A stretch of DNA of 64,000 nucleotides from Lunatimonas salinarum (GCF_017811155.1 NZ_JACVCV010000001.1:124001-188000); one strand, 5' to 3'. Counted from the first letter of the stretch, positions 43,246 through 52,376 are shown. Notes: generated by a model not told the origin, from the sequence alone. Program-made: numbers and translations.

Positions 43246-43833
43246 ATGAAATACTCTATCGATTTAAAGGTTGATTCCTCCCAATCTTGGTTAGCCGCTG
43301 TCATGGCAGATTTCGATGCATTCTTGCAGGACCATGCAGATTGCGAACGCAAAGCTTCCGCCATGGCCACCTCCCTAATTGCCAAGTACCCTGACCGAGA
43401 AAAAATCATCCCAGACATGATTGAGACCGCCATCGAGGAACTCGAACATTTTCAACAGGTGTTTGAATTGATGCAGCGAAGGGGCGTTCCATTGAATGCC
43501 GACATGAAAGAAGACCCTTACATAAAGCAATTGATGCCCCTGACGCACGGTGGTACCCCTGAATCAAGATTTCTGTCCCGACTTTTACTCGGATCAATCG
43601 TCGAGTGCCGGGGATGCGAGCGGTTTAAGTTGGTCTCAGAGGCACAGGCAGACGAGGAACTCAAGCGGTTTTACAAAATGCTTTGGACTTCTGAGGCAAA
43701 GCATGGGAATATATTTGTAGAACTCGCTTTGGGGTATTTTGACGAAAAAACTGTTTACGGTCGGCTGCATGAGATGATGGAATTTGAAGGAGAGGTTATC
43801 AAAAATCTGCCCATTCGCGCAGCACTCCATTAA
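43246..43833 (+). CDS. miaE: tRNA-(ms2io6A) hydroxylase
   Basis: 195 residues, a ferritin-like four-helix bundle that binds two iron atoms. Ligands can be placed at E34 (DCERKA), E65 and H68 (EELEH), E120 (IVECRGCERF) and E150/H153 (SEAKH), the canonical pattern of MiaE. It hydroxylates the isopentenyl chain of ms2i6A37 in tRNAs reading U-starting codons, using O2. The modification requires miaA and miaB, which are not in the window. It is followed by a hairpin and a convergent Gfo/Idh/MocA gene. Confidence 0.93.
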   Translation: MKYSIDLKVDSSQSWLAAVMADFDAFLQDHADCERKASAMATSLIAKYPDREKIIPDMIETAIEELEHFQQVFELMQRRGVPLNADMKEDPYIKQLMPLTHGGTPESRFLSRLLLGSIVECRGCERFKLVSEAQADEELKRFYKMLWTSEAKHGNIFVELALGYFDEKTVYGRLHEMMEFEGEVIKNLPIRAALH

Positions 43834-43860
43834 CCTCAGGCCTAAGGTTAAATACAGCGA

Positions 43861-43894
43861 TAGGGGCTAGCATACCGCAGTATACTAGCCCCTA
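43861..43894. terminator. Long hairpin between convergent genes
   Basis: TAGGGGCTAGCATAC, loop CGCA, GTATACTAGCCCCTA: a 15-bp stem with one mismatch, midway between the miaE and Gfo/Idh/MocA stop codons. There is no T run on either side, so it may act as a bidirectional barrier or as an RNA-end protector. Confidence 0.55.
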
Positions 43895-43928
43895 AATATA
43901 TACAAGACGCCGAGTAAATTAGCCTACC

Positions 43929-45257
43929 TTATAGGCTGTAACCAACCCGGTATTCCCGATGCATATGCCTTTCCGCCTCTGAATCGTTTACGAACTTCTC
44001 ATTACTGGGATCCCATTTAATCGGTCTCTTCAATTCATACGCAATATTACCCAGTGTGCAGGTTACGCAGGTGCTGTGTCCTACTTCCACCGGGGCAATC
44101 GGATCTTTCCTTCTGCGTACCGAATCGATGAAATCGACATGATGAGCTCTGCTTCCCCCTCCTGACATATCCTTTTCGTCTTCCAAAACCGGATAAAGCG
44201 AGGGGTCGGACGCTTTGTAACTGCTACGGGTTACTTCAATCCAGCCATCAGAGCCAAAAAATTTACATCCACGAGATGCGTTTTCATCAAACGGCTGCTC
44301 TGTTACCACGATTCCATTAGCGTATTTAAACGTAAGGAATTCTGTATTATGATAGCCTGCGGGAATTATCTCTACAGGTCCGTTACGATCCATTCCGATG
44401 CCCCATTGTGCAATATCAAACATATGTGCACCCCAGTCGGTGGTAAGTCCTCCTCCGGTTTCCTTGTACCAGCGCCATGCCCCCCATAGCTTCTCGTTCT
44501 CTGGAGGGTTAATGCTGATAGGCGGATTAAGTTCATGATTATAGGGAATATCTGCCTTCAATGGGCCCAGCCACATTTCCCAATTCAATCCGGCAGGAAC
44601 TTGTTCTGCTGGAAGGTCAAAAGGCTTCGGAGGCCCACCGGAACAAGCATAGACCTTCGATATTTTACCGATTCTGCCCTTCTGCACCATACGTACCGCA
44701 TGTTGGAAATTGGCATAGGACCGCTGCATCGACCCCGTGGCCAGTACAATATTGTGTTGTCTTACCGCTTTTACCAATTCCTGACCCTCCCGAATCGTAA
44801 AGGTTAGCGGCTTCTCCAGATAGATATCCTTGCCCGCCTTACAGGCATCAATAGCGATAAGTGCATGCCAATGATCCGGAGTAGCGATCACCACCGCATC
44901 TATGTCCTTTCTGGCCAGTAGATCGTGATAGTTCTCATACACCTCTACCTGCACACTTTTACCCTGTTCTTTGTAATGGGCTTCTGCTCGACGTTTGAAT
45001 CGCTCCCGCTTGATATCATAGACATCGCAGCCCGCAACGATTTCCACGTCAGGAATCGTTATAAAGCTGCCCATCATGCCATTGTTCTGCCGGCCTAACC
45101 CAATCAAACCCAAACGCAACGTTTGTTGGGCAGGTGCGTGGGCTTCGGATTCCCTTGCAACGGATAAACTCGGCAGAACCCCTGCCCCCGCAACACCAAG
45201 AAGACCCTTGCTCATGAAGTTTCTTCTAGAAAGTTGCTTTTTATTATTTTCACTCAT
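43929..45257 (-). CDS. Gfo/Idh/MocA-family oxidoreductase, Tat-exported
   Basis: 442 residues. A twin-arginine signal (SRRNFMSKG at 10-18) is followed by a Rossmann fold with GLIGLGRQNNGMM, the EKP motif in DIYLEKPLTFT, and GGLTTDWGAHMFDIAQWG with the DxxxH-type pair. Tat export is expected because these enzymes must fold around bound NAD(P) before crossing the membrane; the cofactor then stays tightly bound, as in glucose-fructose oxidoreductase of Zymomonas. It probably oxidises a glycoside in the periplasm, making it the best candidate in the window to feed the DUF1080 protein. Its last residues are not truncated. Confidence 0.93.
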   Translation of the reverse strand: MSENNKKQLSRRNFMSKGLLGVAGAGVLPSLSVARESEAHAPAQQTLRLGLIGLGRQNNGMMGSFITIPDVEIVAGCDVYDIKRERFKRRAEAHYKEQGKSVQVEVYENYHDLLARKDIDAVVIATPDHWHALIAIDACKAGKDIYLEKPLTFTIREGQELVKAVRQHNIVLATGSMQRSYANFQHAVRMVQKGRIGKISKVYACSGGPPKPFDLPAEQVPAGLNWEMWLGPLKADIPYNHELNPPISINPPENEKLWGAWRWYKETGGGLTTDWGAHMFDIAQWGIGMDRNGPVEIIPAGYHNTEFLTFKYANGIVVTEQPFDENASRGCKFFGSDGWIEVTRSSYKASDPSLYPVLEDEKDMSGGGSRAHHVDFIDSVRRRKDPIAPVEVGHSTCVTCTLGNIAYELKRPIKWDPSNEKFVNDSEAERHMHREYRVGYSL

Positions 45258-45699
45258 TGTTTAACTTGGTTTATTGTTTTGATTTAATGGCAAAATAGGC
45301 AGTAATTGGCAAATTTCCTCGTAAGAAGGTTGGTAAGTAACGCAATTGACACAAAAAATCAAATTATCCAATCGATAGCAGACATTGGGTAATCGTCACA
45401 CAATGAACAGATTATTCCAATCGCCAATCGCCATTTTCACGAAAACCGGATAGGCTTTGACGTTGAAAATCAATTATTGATATATGAAATACAACTTTTC
45501 GGATTCAGGAATGAAAAACAACACATATACACTTGATTATCAATTATTTAACAAACTATAAAATACGCCAAAAAAAATATTTATTGGGAAAAACTGAATG
45601 AAGTACATTTTTTAAGCGCTAAAATACTTTTTATATATTACCAATTATTTCAACAATTTAACACTAATAAAATCACTTTTATAATATAATTGTTTTGTT
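45258..45699. other. AT-rich intergenic region without gene
   Basis: No ORF, tRNA-like or strong hairpin structure. It carries the promoter of the divergent Gfo/Idh/MocA gene and the leader of the small membrane protein gene. It contains GAAAATCAATTATTGATATA followed by TGAAA (45464-45488), which resembles a stretch at 37300-37326. Confidence 0.5.
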
Positions 45700-45707
45700 T
45701 ATATTTG
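45700..45707 (+). promoter_or_regulatory. Candidate -7 box of the small membrane protein gene
   Basis: TATATTTG, 98 bases before the ATG at 45805; the -33 position is T-rich but lacks a clean TTG. Confidence 0.4.
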
Positions 45708-45790
45708 TTTAACAGAATTAGATAAAAAACCCGTCTTTTAAGATCGCAAAATTCAAAGAGGGATTCAGCAAAGTTTATTGTCTGTCAAAA

Positions 45791-45800
45791 AAGGGAGGTG
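45791..45800 (+). promoter_or_regulatory. Strong Shine-Dalgarno sequence
   Basis: AAGGGAGGTG contains GGAGGTG, a seven-base complement to the 3' end of 16S rRNA, four bases before the ATG at 45805. Other genes in the window have no such site. Confidence 0.7.
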
Positions 45801-45804
45801 TGAA

Positions 45805-46023
45805 ATGGAACTTGGAGTTGTGATAATAGCCGGCATTGCATTGGGATTCGGATTGATCTATAAGTCCTTTATCCATGCGGTAGATGACCCAGAAACTTTT
45901 GACGTCGCTGCGATGAAAGAAAAGTTCAAGAAACCTGACGGTTGGAAAGTGGGCAAGCTTCCAGAAGACATGGAGAAGCCTGAAAAGCTGTCAAAAAAAA
46001 AACAACTTAGTCTTATCTTTTAA
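45805..46023 (+). CDS. Small single-span membrane protein
   Basis: 72 residues from ATG 45805 (a GTG/TTG-type start at 45778 lies before the ribosome site and is rejected). One hydrophobic helix (residues about 3-20, LGVVIIAGIALGFGLIY) is followed by a charged tail: AVDDPETFDVAAMKEKFKK, PDGWKVGKLPEDMEKPEK and KKKQL. No known family. The strong Shine-Dalgarno and the 500-base AT-rich region in front suggest a highly or separately controlled gene. Its stop lies 11 bases from the stop of the convergent barrel gene. The tail probably faces the cytoplasm. Confidence 0.7.
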   Translation: MELGVVIIAGIALGFGLIYKSFIHAVDDPETFDVAAMKEKFKKPDGWKVGKLPEDMEKPEKLSKKKQLSLIF

Positions 46024-46034
46024 TTCGGGAACCG

Positions 46035-47186
46035 TTAAAAGGCTTCTCCAATGAAGAAATAGACTCCTGAGCCTTCCTTTGTAAATGCCCAGTCCAACCT
46101 GGTATAAATATCTTTTTTGGGAAATAATAAAAATCTCAGCCCTGCTCCCCCAGACCAAACCCATTTGTCAATACTCAGGTGGTCCCAGGTGGGAAATACT
46201 TGCGAGGTGGAAGCAAATACTGCGGCCCCGAAGCGCTTGGTAAACCCTAGATTAATTGGTAGAAAGCGAAGCTCAATTTGGGAAGCTAGCTGATTTTTAT
46301 CTCTGTAACGACCGGTATAGTACCCCCTCATCAGGCTCTCCCCTCCCATCAAGGACAATTGATTAAACGGAATATCACCCCACATAAACTGCCCATAAAG
46401 TTGGTAAGCAAAAACTGTTTTTGCAGATAAGGGCCGGTATATTCGCGTATCAAACAACAAGTTGTTGAAATTGAAGGCAGTATTTGAGAAGGGATTGTAA
46501 GTAAGAAGTGCAACCTCCGAAAAAGAACCTCTGCGAACATTGAGCACGTTATGCCTATCATCAAAAACCAAGCCTGCCCCGACTCCCAAGTTGGACGATC
46601 CCTCGGATCCTAGAGGCAATGTAAGCGACTCCGACGGCTTTGCAGGCAAAAAAGTGACATTACTGAGTCGTTGATAGTCCATTTCCAACCCAAAAAACAG
46701 ATTTTTACGAACCTGTCTAAGTATACGTTCCTTGATTAAAACCTGATTCGCATCCACCCTCGCCACATATTCACTGGGGGCATTCGGACCAATGCCAAAG
46801 TACAGCAACGGAAACCGCTGGTACCTGATCCTTCCGAAAAGAAACCAATCATTACGTGGTGTGTACAAAGCATGGTCAAACCAGACACCATATTGACCCT
46901 CCAAGGTGTAAAAAGTAAACCCGTTTATTTCACTTAGTCGATTGGTAGTATCTCTATCCGCGTAGTACACGTACAAGGTGCTAAATCCCACCTCCCAATT
47001 GGTTTCTGGAGAAAAGGCTAGCGTGGGATACAACAAAAATTGTGGCCGGGATATATCGCTGGTGTCATTGAGAATTCCATTCAGGTAGCGCTTTACAAAC
47101 CCTTGGGCTGAAAGGAACTGTGGACTACACAGTAACAAGAGGCAAGTAATGCCGGGCAGGACCGTAGTTATCTTTAAAATATGCAT
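46035..47186 (-). CDS. BamA/TamA-family (Omp85-like) outer-membrane protein without POTRA domains
   Basis: 383 residues from ATG 47186 (a TTG at 47213 is rejected). Signal peptide ending LSAQ. There is no POTRA part: the barrel follows directly, with strand pairs LLYPTLAFSPETNWEVGFST, FGIGPNAPSEYVAR, a DDRHNVLNVRRGSFSEV turn, the SLMGGESLMRGYYTGRYRDK segment (L6-type loop of the Omp85/surface antigen D15 family, with its R-G-Y) and a final aromatic. Such short forms are widespread in Bacteroidota; a patatin-like or secreted enzyme is sometimes encoded with them, but not here. Its function, perhaps export of a specific partner, is unknown. Confidence 0.88.
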   Translation of the reverse strand: MHILKITTVLPGITCLLLLCSPQFLSAQGFVKRYLNGILNDTSDISRPQFLLYPTLAFSPETNWEVGFSTLYVYYADRDTTNRLSEINGFTFYTLEGQYGVWFDHALYTPRNDWFLFGRIRYQRFPLLYFGIGPNAPSEYVARVDANQVLIKERILRQVRKNLFFGLEMDYQRLSNVTFLPAKPSESLTLPLGSEGSSNLGVGAGLVFDDRHNVLNVRRGSFSEVALLTYNPFSNTAFNFNNLLFDTRIYRPLSAKTVFAYQLYGQFMWGDIPFNQLSLMGGESLMRGYYTGRYRDKNQLASQIELRFLPINLGFTKRFGAAVFASTSQVFPTWDHLSIDKWVWSGGAGLRFLLFPKKDIYTRLDWAFTKEGSGVYFFIGEAF

Positions 47187-47360
47187 GCGAAAAGTCAAAT
47201 CAGATATAACCAAAGAAACGACTGATCCTGTCTTAATGCTTTATCCACCGTGGCCGCAGTTTCATGATTAACCTTCATTGGCTTTTAACAAAAGATACCT
47301 GGGAAGGTAATGCAATCGATAGACGCCGCTAACAAGGTAGCAGTTCTCATAGTCATTTAG

Positions 47361-48050
47361 TTAGTCACGGAGCACTTTATCCGGGAGCTCTGCCAAACTT
47401 GCCAATACAAAATCTGGCTGGGCCTGTATCAGCTGTTCTTCGGTTTGTGCGCCGGAAAGCACCCCCACTGTAACCCCGCATCGTGCATTCTTGCCTTCTT
47501 CAATATCTATGCAGGAGTCACCCGCCTTAAGCACAAAGGCAGGATCTTCAATTCCTGTAAGCTTCATAGCCTGTAAAATCATATCTGGAGCGGGCCTGCC
47601 ATTTACTACGTCATCCGCCGTGACCAGCCCATCAAAGTCAGCCTTCAATTTCCAGCCCATCTTTTCAAGTAGCGAAGAAGCCGTCTTACGGTCGTAACCT
47701 GTATTGAGAACCACAAACATTCCCGAGGCCCTGAGAAGCTCCATCGCTTCTTTCACCCCAGGAAAAGACTTTACATCCAACCTGTCGTAAGCGCGTTTCA
47801 ATGCAGGCTTAAAATTGGCAAATGCCCGATTCGCCACCAGGTTGACCTCAGTAGCTTGCGTACATCCAATCAGTACATCTACAATCGCCTGATGCTTTTC
47901 CTTTCCCGCCCCATATTCCAATACCTGATCTAAAGACACGTCAAATCCTTGCTCATTTATCACCTGCTGCACGGTCTTATAGACCACATTCCCTTCGTCA
48001 ACAGTCGTACCCGCCATATCGAATACGGCTAGTTTAATTTTCCCTTTCAT
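47361..48050 (-). CDS. HAD hydrolase, phosphonatase-like (PhnX-related)
   Basis: 229 residues, cytoplasmic. Motif I AVFDMAGTTVDEG (D10 nucleophile and D/A-G-T-T, where the usual DxD has Ala), motif III-like GRPAPDMILQAMK, and motif IV KAGDSCIDIEEGKNA. These match the phosphonatase-like hydrolase group related to phosphonoacetaldehyde hydrolase (PhnX). True PhnX needs a Schiff-base lysine in the cap (GAGKEKHQAI here, about 47-56, contains candidates). No phosphonate transporter or aminotransferase is near, so the real substrate may be a phosphate ester. The replacement of the second Asp in motif I by Ala is typical of PhnX itself. Confidence 0.88.
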   Translation of the reverse strand: MKGKIKLAVFDMAGTTVDEGNVVYKTVQQVINEQGFDVSLDQVLEYGAGKEKHQAIVDVLIGCTQATEVNLVANRAFANFKPALKRAYDRLDVKSFPGVKEAMELLRASGMFVVLNTGYDRKTASSLLEKMGWKLKADFDGLVTADDVVNGRPAPDMILQAMKLTGIEDPAFVLKAGDSCIDIEEGKNARCGVTVGVLSGAQTEEQLIQAQPDFVLASLAELPDKVLRD

Positions 48051-48087
48051 GTGTTTATAATTTGCTCTTTAGCGATCAGATGGAATC

Positions 48088-48107
48088 CCTGCCTACCGGC
48101 AGGCAGG
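48088..48107. repeat. Near-palindromic intergenic repeat unit
   Basis: CCTGCCTACCGGCAGGCAGG, a 20-base palindrome with one mismatched pair. This kind of GC-rich palindrome recurs in intergenic regions of Cytophagales as far as I recall; only one copy is in the window. Confidence 0.5.
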
Positions 48108-48118
48108 TCGCATGGTTT

Positions 48119-48136
48119 CCCCGATAGCTATCGGGG
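48119..48136. repeat. Perfect 18-base palindrome
   Basis: CCCCGATAGCTATCGGGG lies 11 bases after the previous palindrome. The pair looks like a mobile palindromic element of REP/BIME type in the gap downstream of the 1288-residue synthase gene and upstream of the HAD gene. Confidence 0.55.
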
Positions 48137-48331
48137 CATCCCAGCGTGTGACGGGTACGTCATGTTCGATTTCATGTGTCATGATTGCTTTTAAGCGGTC
48201 ATTTTTAATTTTAACTTTATAAAAGCCAATCCAAGTTACCTCTAGCCGCTTTAATGCCCAAGTATGCGAAAATTAAGCGGGATTAACATCATTTTCAGTC
48301 AAAATTTTAAGGGGAAAAATGAAGACGAAAT

Positions 48332-51300
48332 TTAATTCAGTACGATCAAAGGTCTGGAGGCTGTGATGACATTGCCGCGAGTATCGTATGCATATACGTA
48401 AATCCTGGATTTCTTTGCTGGTTTGGCAATTTCCACATACTTATCATTCAGCAGGCCTTGAATTACTGGATTTGAACGCTTCCATGTACCTTCCTCGTAA
48501 ATCTCCCACTTGAAAGTAAGTGAATCCGTGTAGTTGTTCGTTACGGCAGCAGTCAGCCACAATGGATCCTCCTTCCGAACCCCCTGCCAGTTGCCAACGA
48601 TGCTTAAATCTGGAAACGCAGCGTCTTCAACTTCTGTACCAAGCCATGCACTGGCCAAATAATGGTAGGCCGGCTTCGGATTTCCATTGAAATCCGTGAT
48701 GCCAAACCATGTGGCCGTACCCTCAAACCGGTCCTGCCAGCTGAATGCAAATCCTCCCAGGTTGCGGCCTTTATTGGCTTCTATGTAATCCGACCACTGT
48801 TTATGGTAATACTGTGCTTTGGCAACCGACGATACCTCTACCAAGATACTGTCGTTCCAAAAATCACCGAGCTCTTTGTTCCAGTATCCTTTGGGTCCAA
48901 ATTCCGTTACGGCATAAGGTCTTTCATTGTCAAAAGTCTCAAAAATCTGGGAGAGATCGCTGATGTTTTCTTCATAATAGGAGTTAATTCCAATGGCATC
49001 CAATGACGGAGCGTGGTGCTTAAAATCGTGGATGGCTCCTATAAGGCGGACATTATCATGTTCCTCGGAACTGAAAACCGGCCGGGAAGGATCTATCTCA
49101 TGGATCTTCTGGGCCAAATTTTCCAAAAACGTTACGTATCGCTTTCGAACCACCGTCAAATAGGGTTGACCATACCGCTTTTTCAGCAGACCCCAGGTTT
49201 CATTTCCGATGTTCCAGGCAATGATGGATTCTTCATGTTGATACTTTTTTACGTACTTGAGTACCTTTTTCTCATAGGCCCGCAACTCATCTTCGTCAGC
49301 TACGTAATCTACTTTGGGATCAAACCAAAAACCGTACATGATTTTCATATCCTGCTCCTTGGCTTCCTTCAGGATATTGCGATCGTAGACGCCCGGTTCA
49401 TACCGCCTAATGGTATTCGCCCCTGCTTGCTTCATTTTTTCAAAATCTCCAGCCACTTGCTTTCGGGATAATGGTTTAAAACCCTCTTCCCAGTCGTGAC
49501 CGTTGTTATAGCAAATACCCTTCATATAAAACGGTTCACCATCCACCTGAAGGGAAAAGTCACCCGAAGTGCCCCTTAGGTTCTTTGGACGAGTCAAGGG
49601 AGTGGATGCCGTCGAAAGAAACTGCACGGGTAAACGCTCCACTTCCCGAATCGCAATTGATCTTGCTATTGTTGAAAGGTCAAAGGTCCAATCGATCGCC
49701 TTGACTTTACCGGATGGCTTCCAGTCAGCGATCGCCCTATCGTCGCTACTGCTATAGTACCATACAATTGCTTTGATTTCCGGATGGGAATTGCGAATGG
49801 TATTCAAAGACTTTATGTTCCATGCCTCCGGATCTGTGGAGAAAGATGCCGAACCAAACTCTGCAAGCATCACAGGTACTTCAATTTCCAACGACTCCAG
49901 TTCCTCCTGAAAGGGCGAGTAGAGTTCATCAAAGCTTCCGGATCTCCCAGCATTAGATGCTGAACCGTAATTCAAGGCAGTGAATCCGACCCAATCCACC
50001 AACTCCGTAGTAGATCCACCCGACCCGTAAGGATAATATTCAGCTATATTTTTTGGATCGTTGGGTGAAAATACCCAGCTGACATTTTGCGCACCTACAC
50101 TTTCGAATAGATAGTGGACATGTTTCCAAGCTTCTTTGAATTCCTCTGAAGTGTTTCCGAAAGCCGCGGACCAAGGAAATTTAGGGTCATCCATATCTGG
50201 AGCGAAACGCAAGAATACAGGTGCGTTCAAGTCGCGAACAGTTTCCGCCATTCTAATAATGTATCCGTCAAAATGTCCCGCAAGAATTTGTTGAAATACC
50301 CCGGCACTGTCCTGACCGATCGAATCTTGTGCAATGTCCAAATAAGGTTGCCACGTAATCATAGGAATGGCACCGTGCGAAATGATCTGACGCCATTTGG
50401 CTTCCGGTAATGTTGGACTTGACCACTTCAGGTAGGTGGAAAGAATGGACCATTGATGATCTGACTGAACCTCTGTGTTCTCAACATATCTCAGGTCTTC
50501 TGACAGGTCAAAGTTCGGTTCATATAAGCCGGTGTAGAAGCTACCGTATTGCTTTTTGCTGATAGACATCTCTACAGGCAATTCATTGAATTTAAAATTC
50601 AATGCTGAGAATAAAAACAAAATACCGAGGACGAGTGGAATAGTCGCCGAAACAGGCAGCGAAACGCGACTGATCTTCACATAGGTCAACTCCAAGGACT
50701 CCACAGCGGGCCGGGTTTTTAACCAATACCAGGCTGCTCGAATCTTCTGAACCCATAAGTATTGCCCCATCAAAAATGCAGCAAAGAAAATGATGCTGTT
50801 TGATATCGCAAAGCTTGCCATCATCCAGCTATAGGGCTGCCAGTCTACACTAACTCCATACATCGCAGCCGAGAAGGAAACAATCGATACGATCAAATTA
50901 GGTAAGCCCAGCAAAAAGTCTCCTTTCGAAGAGTGCTCTTTTGGAGTAGGTATATAGGGAACCTTTTTATTGATAAGGGTATAGACAAATCCCAAAATAT
51001 AGATCCACCAGGTACCGACGCGTAGAATCCCGCCAAGTAAATGTAACCCCTTTTCATTTCGGCTATGCAACCAATGCTGTGCATAATGCCTTTGAAGCAT
51101 CGACATACTTAAAAAGGGCAAAAATATGGCGAAAAATACTGTAGGGTTCAGCAACCAAGGATATTCGCCAGTGATCAGGGAATAAATAGGAACACCCACG
51201 TCGATTAAGCCTACAAATCCAAAAAGAAAATAAATCGGAAGCAGGAAATAATGCAACTTTTGTCGAAACGTAAAACTGGAAAACAATTTGGGTAGTTTGT

Positions 51301-52198
51301 TCAACCATAAGTCGAACGTACCTCTGCTCCATTTCAATTGCTGTTGGTAATAAGCCGCTAAGCTGCTAGGTACCAATCCCAAAGACAAAACCTTTGGCTC
51401 ATAAACGGATTTCCATCCTTTGGCGTGCAGCAACATGGCTGTGTGCATGTCCTCTGTAAGACCCGGAGCATGTCCCCCGATTGAATCAAGCGCAGTGCGT
51501 CGGAAAGTACAATTAGCTCCTATCGCCTGTGCCGTCCCGAAGGTGCCCATAGCCTCCATATAAGGGCCATAATACATATACGTTTGTTCGGCCGCAGCAT
51601 GCGCGACCAAGGATTCGCTTTGGTTCTTATAGGCCTGTACAATCTGTACGTAGCCAACTTCCGAATCATCAAAATGGTGCACTACATGATCCAAAAAGTC
51701 GGGAAAGGGTACATGATCTGGGTCAAGAATCACACAAAGCTCGCCGGTAGCTCCCCTTAGCGCATTATTGATATTACCAGCCTTGGCATTCTCATGGGTC
51801 TCCCGAGTTACGTGGATCGCCCCCAATCTATTACACAATGCCTTTAGCTTCGGATCATTGCCCTCGTCACATAAATAGGAAGTATGGGGATACGTCACCG
51901 CTACCATCGCCGTTAAAGTCTCCTCAATCATGTCATATGGCTCCCCAGGACATGCCGTCGTCAGCATATCCACCGAGTAAACCCTTGCAGCTTTTTCCGG
52001 CAACTTATTATCTTCCCGTCTTTCAGATAATGCCCAAAAATGATACCACTCAAAGCCAACTTCGAGCACCTTTAGTATAAGTGAACCCGTAAGCAAGTAA
52101 TAGGCAATCTCATCCCCTACCCCCACTATCCAAAAAAAGCCAAACAAAAAAGCAACCAACGACAAAATGGAAGCAAAATTTAGCAAATTCCTTAGCAT
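48332..52198 (-). CDS. Multidomain membrane glycosyltransferase: GT2 synthase fused to a GH26-like and a GH2/GH5-like barrel
   Basis: 1288 residues. Residues 1-45: two membrane helices. 70-300: GT2 of the cellulose-synthase type with DEGND (111-115), DPDH (159-162), GLTED (246-250) and QQQLKW (285-290, instead of QxxRW). 310-535: further helices. 550-850: extracytoplasmic barrel like GH26, where the normal 'R..HEM' acid/base site reads RFAPDMDD (D668 in place of Glu, Pro in place of His), while the nucleophile E780 (VMLAEFG) remains. 884-1185: GH2/GH5-type TIM barrel with WNIGNE (E1000) and VTEFG (E1099), both catalytic Glu present. 1190-1288: beta-sandwich with TFKWEIYEEG and IYVYAYDTRGN. 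It probably extrudes a beta-glycan and trims it at the outer face. Divergent from a lipoprotein that repeats the last two domains. Confidence 0.93.
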   Translation of the reverse strand: MLRNLLNFASILSLVAFLFGFFWIVGVGDEIAYYLLTGSLILKVLEVGFEWYHFWALSERREDNKLPEKAARVYSVDMLTTACPGEPYDMIEETLTAMVAVTYPHTSYLCDEGNDPKLKALCNRLGAIHVTRETHENAKAGNINNALRGATGELCVILDPDHVPFPDFLDHVVHHFDDSEVGYVQIVQAYKNQSESLVAHAAAEQTYMYYGPYMEAMGTFGTAQAIGANCTFRRTALDSIGGHAPGLTEDMHTAMLLHAKGWKSVYEPKVLSLGLVPSSLAAYYQQQLKWSRGTFDLWLNKLPKLFSSFTFRQKLHYFLLPIYFLFGFVGLIDVGVPIYSLITGEYPWLLNPTVFFAIFLPFLSMSMLQRHYAQHWLHSRNEKGLHLLGGILRVGTWWIYILGFVYTLINKKVPYIPTPKEHSSKGDFLLGLPNLIVSIVSFSAAMYGVSVDWQPYSWMMASFAISNSIIFFAAFLMGQYLWVQKIRAAWYWLKTRPAVESLELTYVKISRVSLPVSATIPLVLGILFLFSALNFKFNELPVEMSISKKQYGSFYTGLYEPNFDLSEDLRYVENTEVQSDHQWSILSTYLKWSSPTLPEAKWRQIISHGAIPMITWQPYLDIAQDSIGQDSAGVFQQILAGHFDGYIIRMAETVRDLNAPVFLRFAPDMDDPKFPWSAAFGNTSEEFKEAWKHVHYLFESVGAQNVSWVFSPNDPKNIAEYYPYGSGGSTTELVDWVGFTALNYGSASNAGRSGSFDELYSPFQEELESLEIEVPVMLAEFGSASFSTDPEAWNIKSLNTIRNSHPEIKAIVWYYSSSDDRAIADWKPSGKVKAIDWTFDLSTIARSIAIREVERLPVQFLSTASTPLTRPKNLRGTSGDFSLQVDGEPFYMKGICYNNGHDWEEGFKPLSRKQVAGDFEKMKQAGANTIRRYEPGVYDRNILKEAKEQDMKIMYGFWFDPKVDYVADEDELRAYEKKVLKYVKKYQHEESIIAWNIGNETWGLLKKRYGQPYLTVVRKRYVTFLENLAQKIHEIDPSRPVFSSEEHDNVRLIGAIHDFKHHAPSLDAIGINSYYEENISDLSQIFETFDNERPYAVTEFGPKGYWNKELGDFWNDSILVEVSSVAKAQYYHKQWSDYIEANKGRNLGGFAFSWQDRFEGTATWFGITDFNGNPKPAYHYLASAWLGTEVEDAAFPDLSIVGNWQGVRKEDPLWLTAAVTNNYTDSLTFKWEIYEEGTWKRSNPVIQGLLNDKYVEIAKPAKKSRIYVYAYDTRGNVITASRPLIVLN

Positions 52199-52296
52199 CG
52201 CATTTAAAATTTAAGTCTACTACACCCACCTATTTCACGTTCCAAAATACATTAAAATTATTTTAAAAAACAAATTTCTATATGTTAAATATTTTC

Positions 52297-52304
52297 TACC
52301 TTTG
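52297..52304 (+). promoter_or_regulatory. Candidate -7 box of the GH lipoprotein gene
   Basis: TACCTTTG in the 178-base divergent gap; the ATG is 72 bases downstream. Confidence 0.4.
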
Positions 52305-52376
52305 TCGCCATAGGCGGGGGGAGATCGTAAAATTCTCTAAAACGGATTTTATTCAATTATTTTAACTCAAGTTGGC

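Noticed and set aside
45258-45804. RNA gene in the 547-base gap
   Set aside because: No tRNA arms or stable long hairpins were visible; the region is uniformly AT-rich. An Rfam scan would settle it.
49013-49471. 152-residue plus-strand ORF inside the synthase gene
   Set aside because: Antisense to the GH2/GH5-like barrel with intact catalytic Glu residues.
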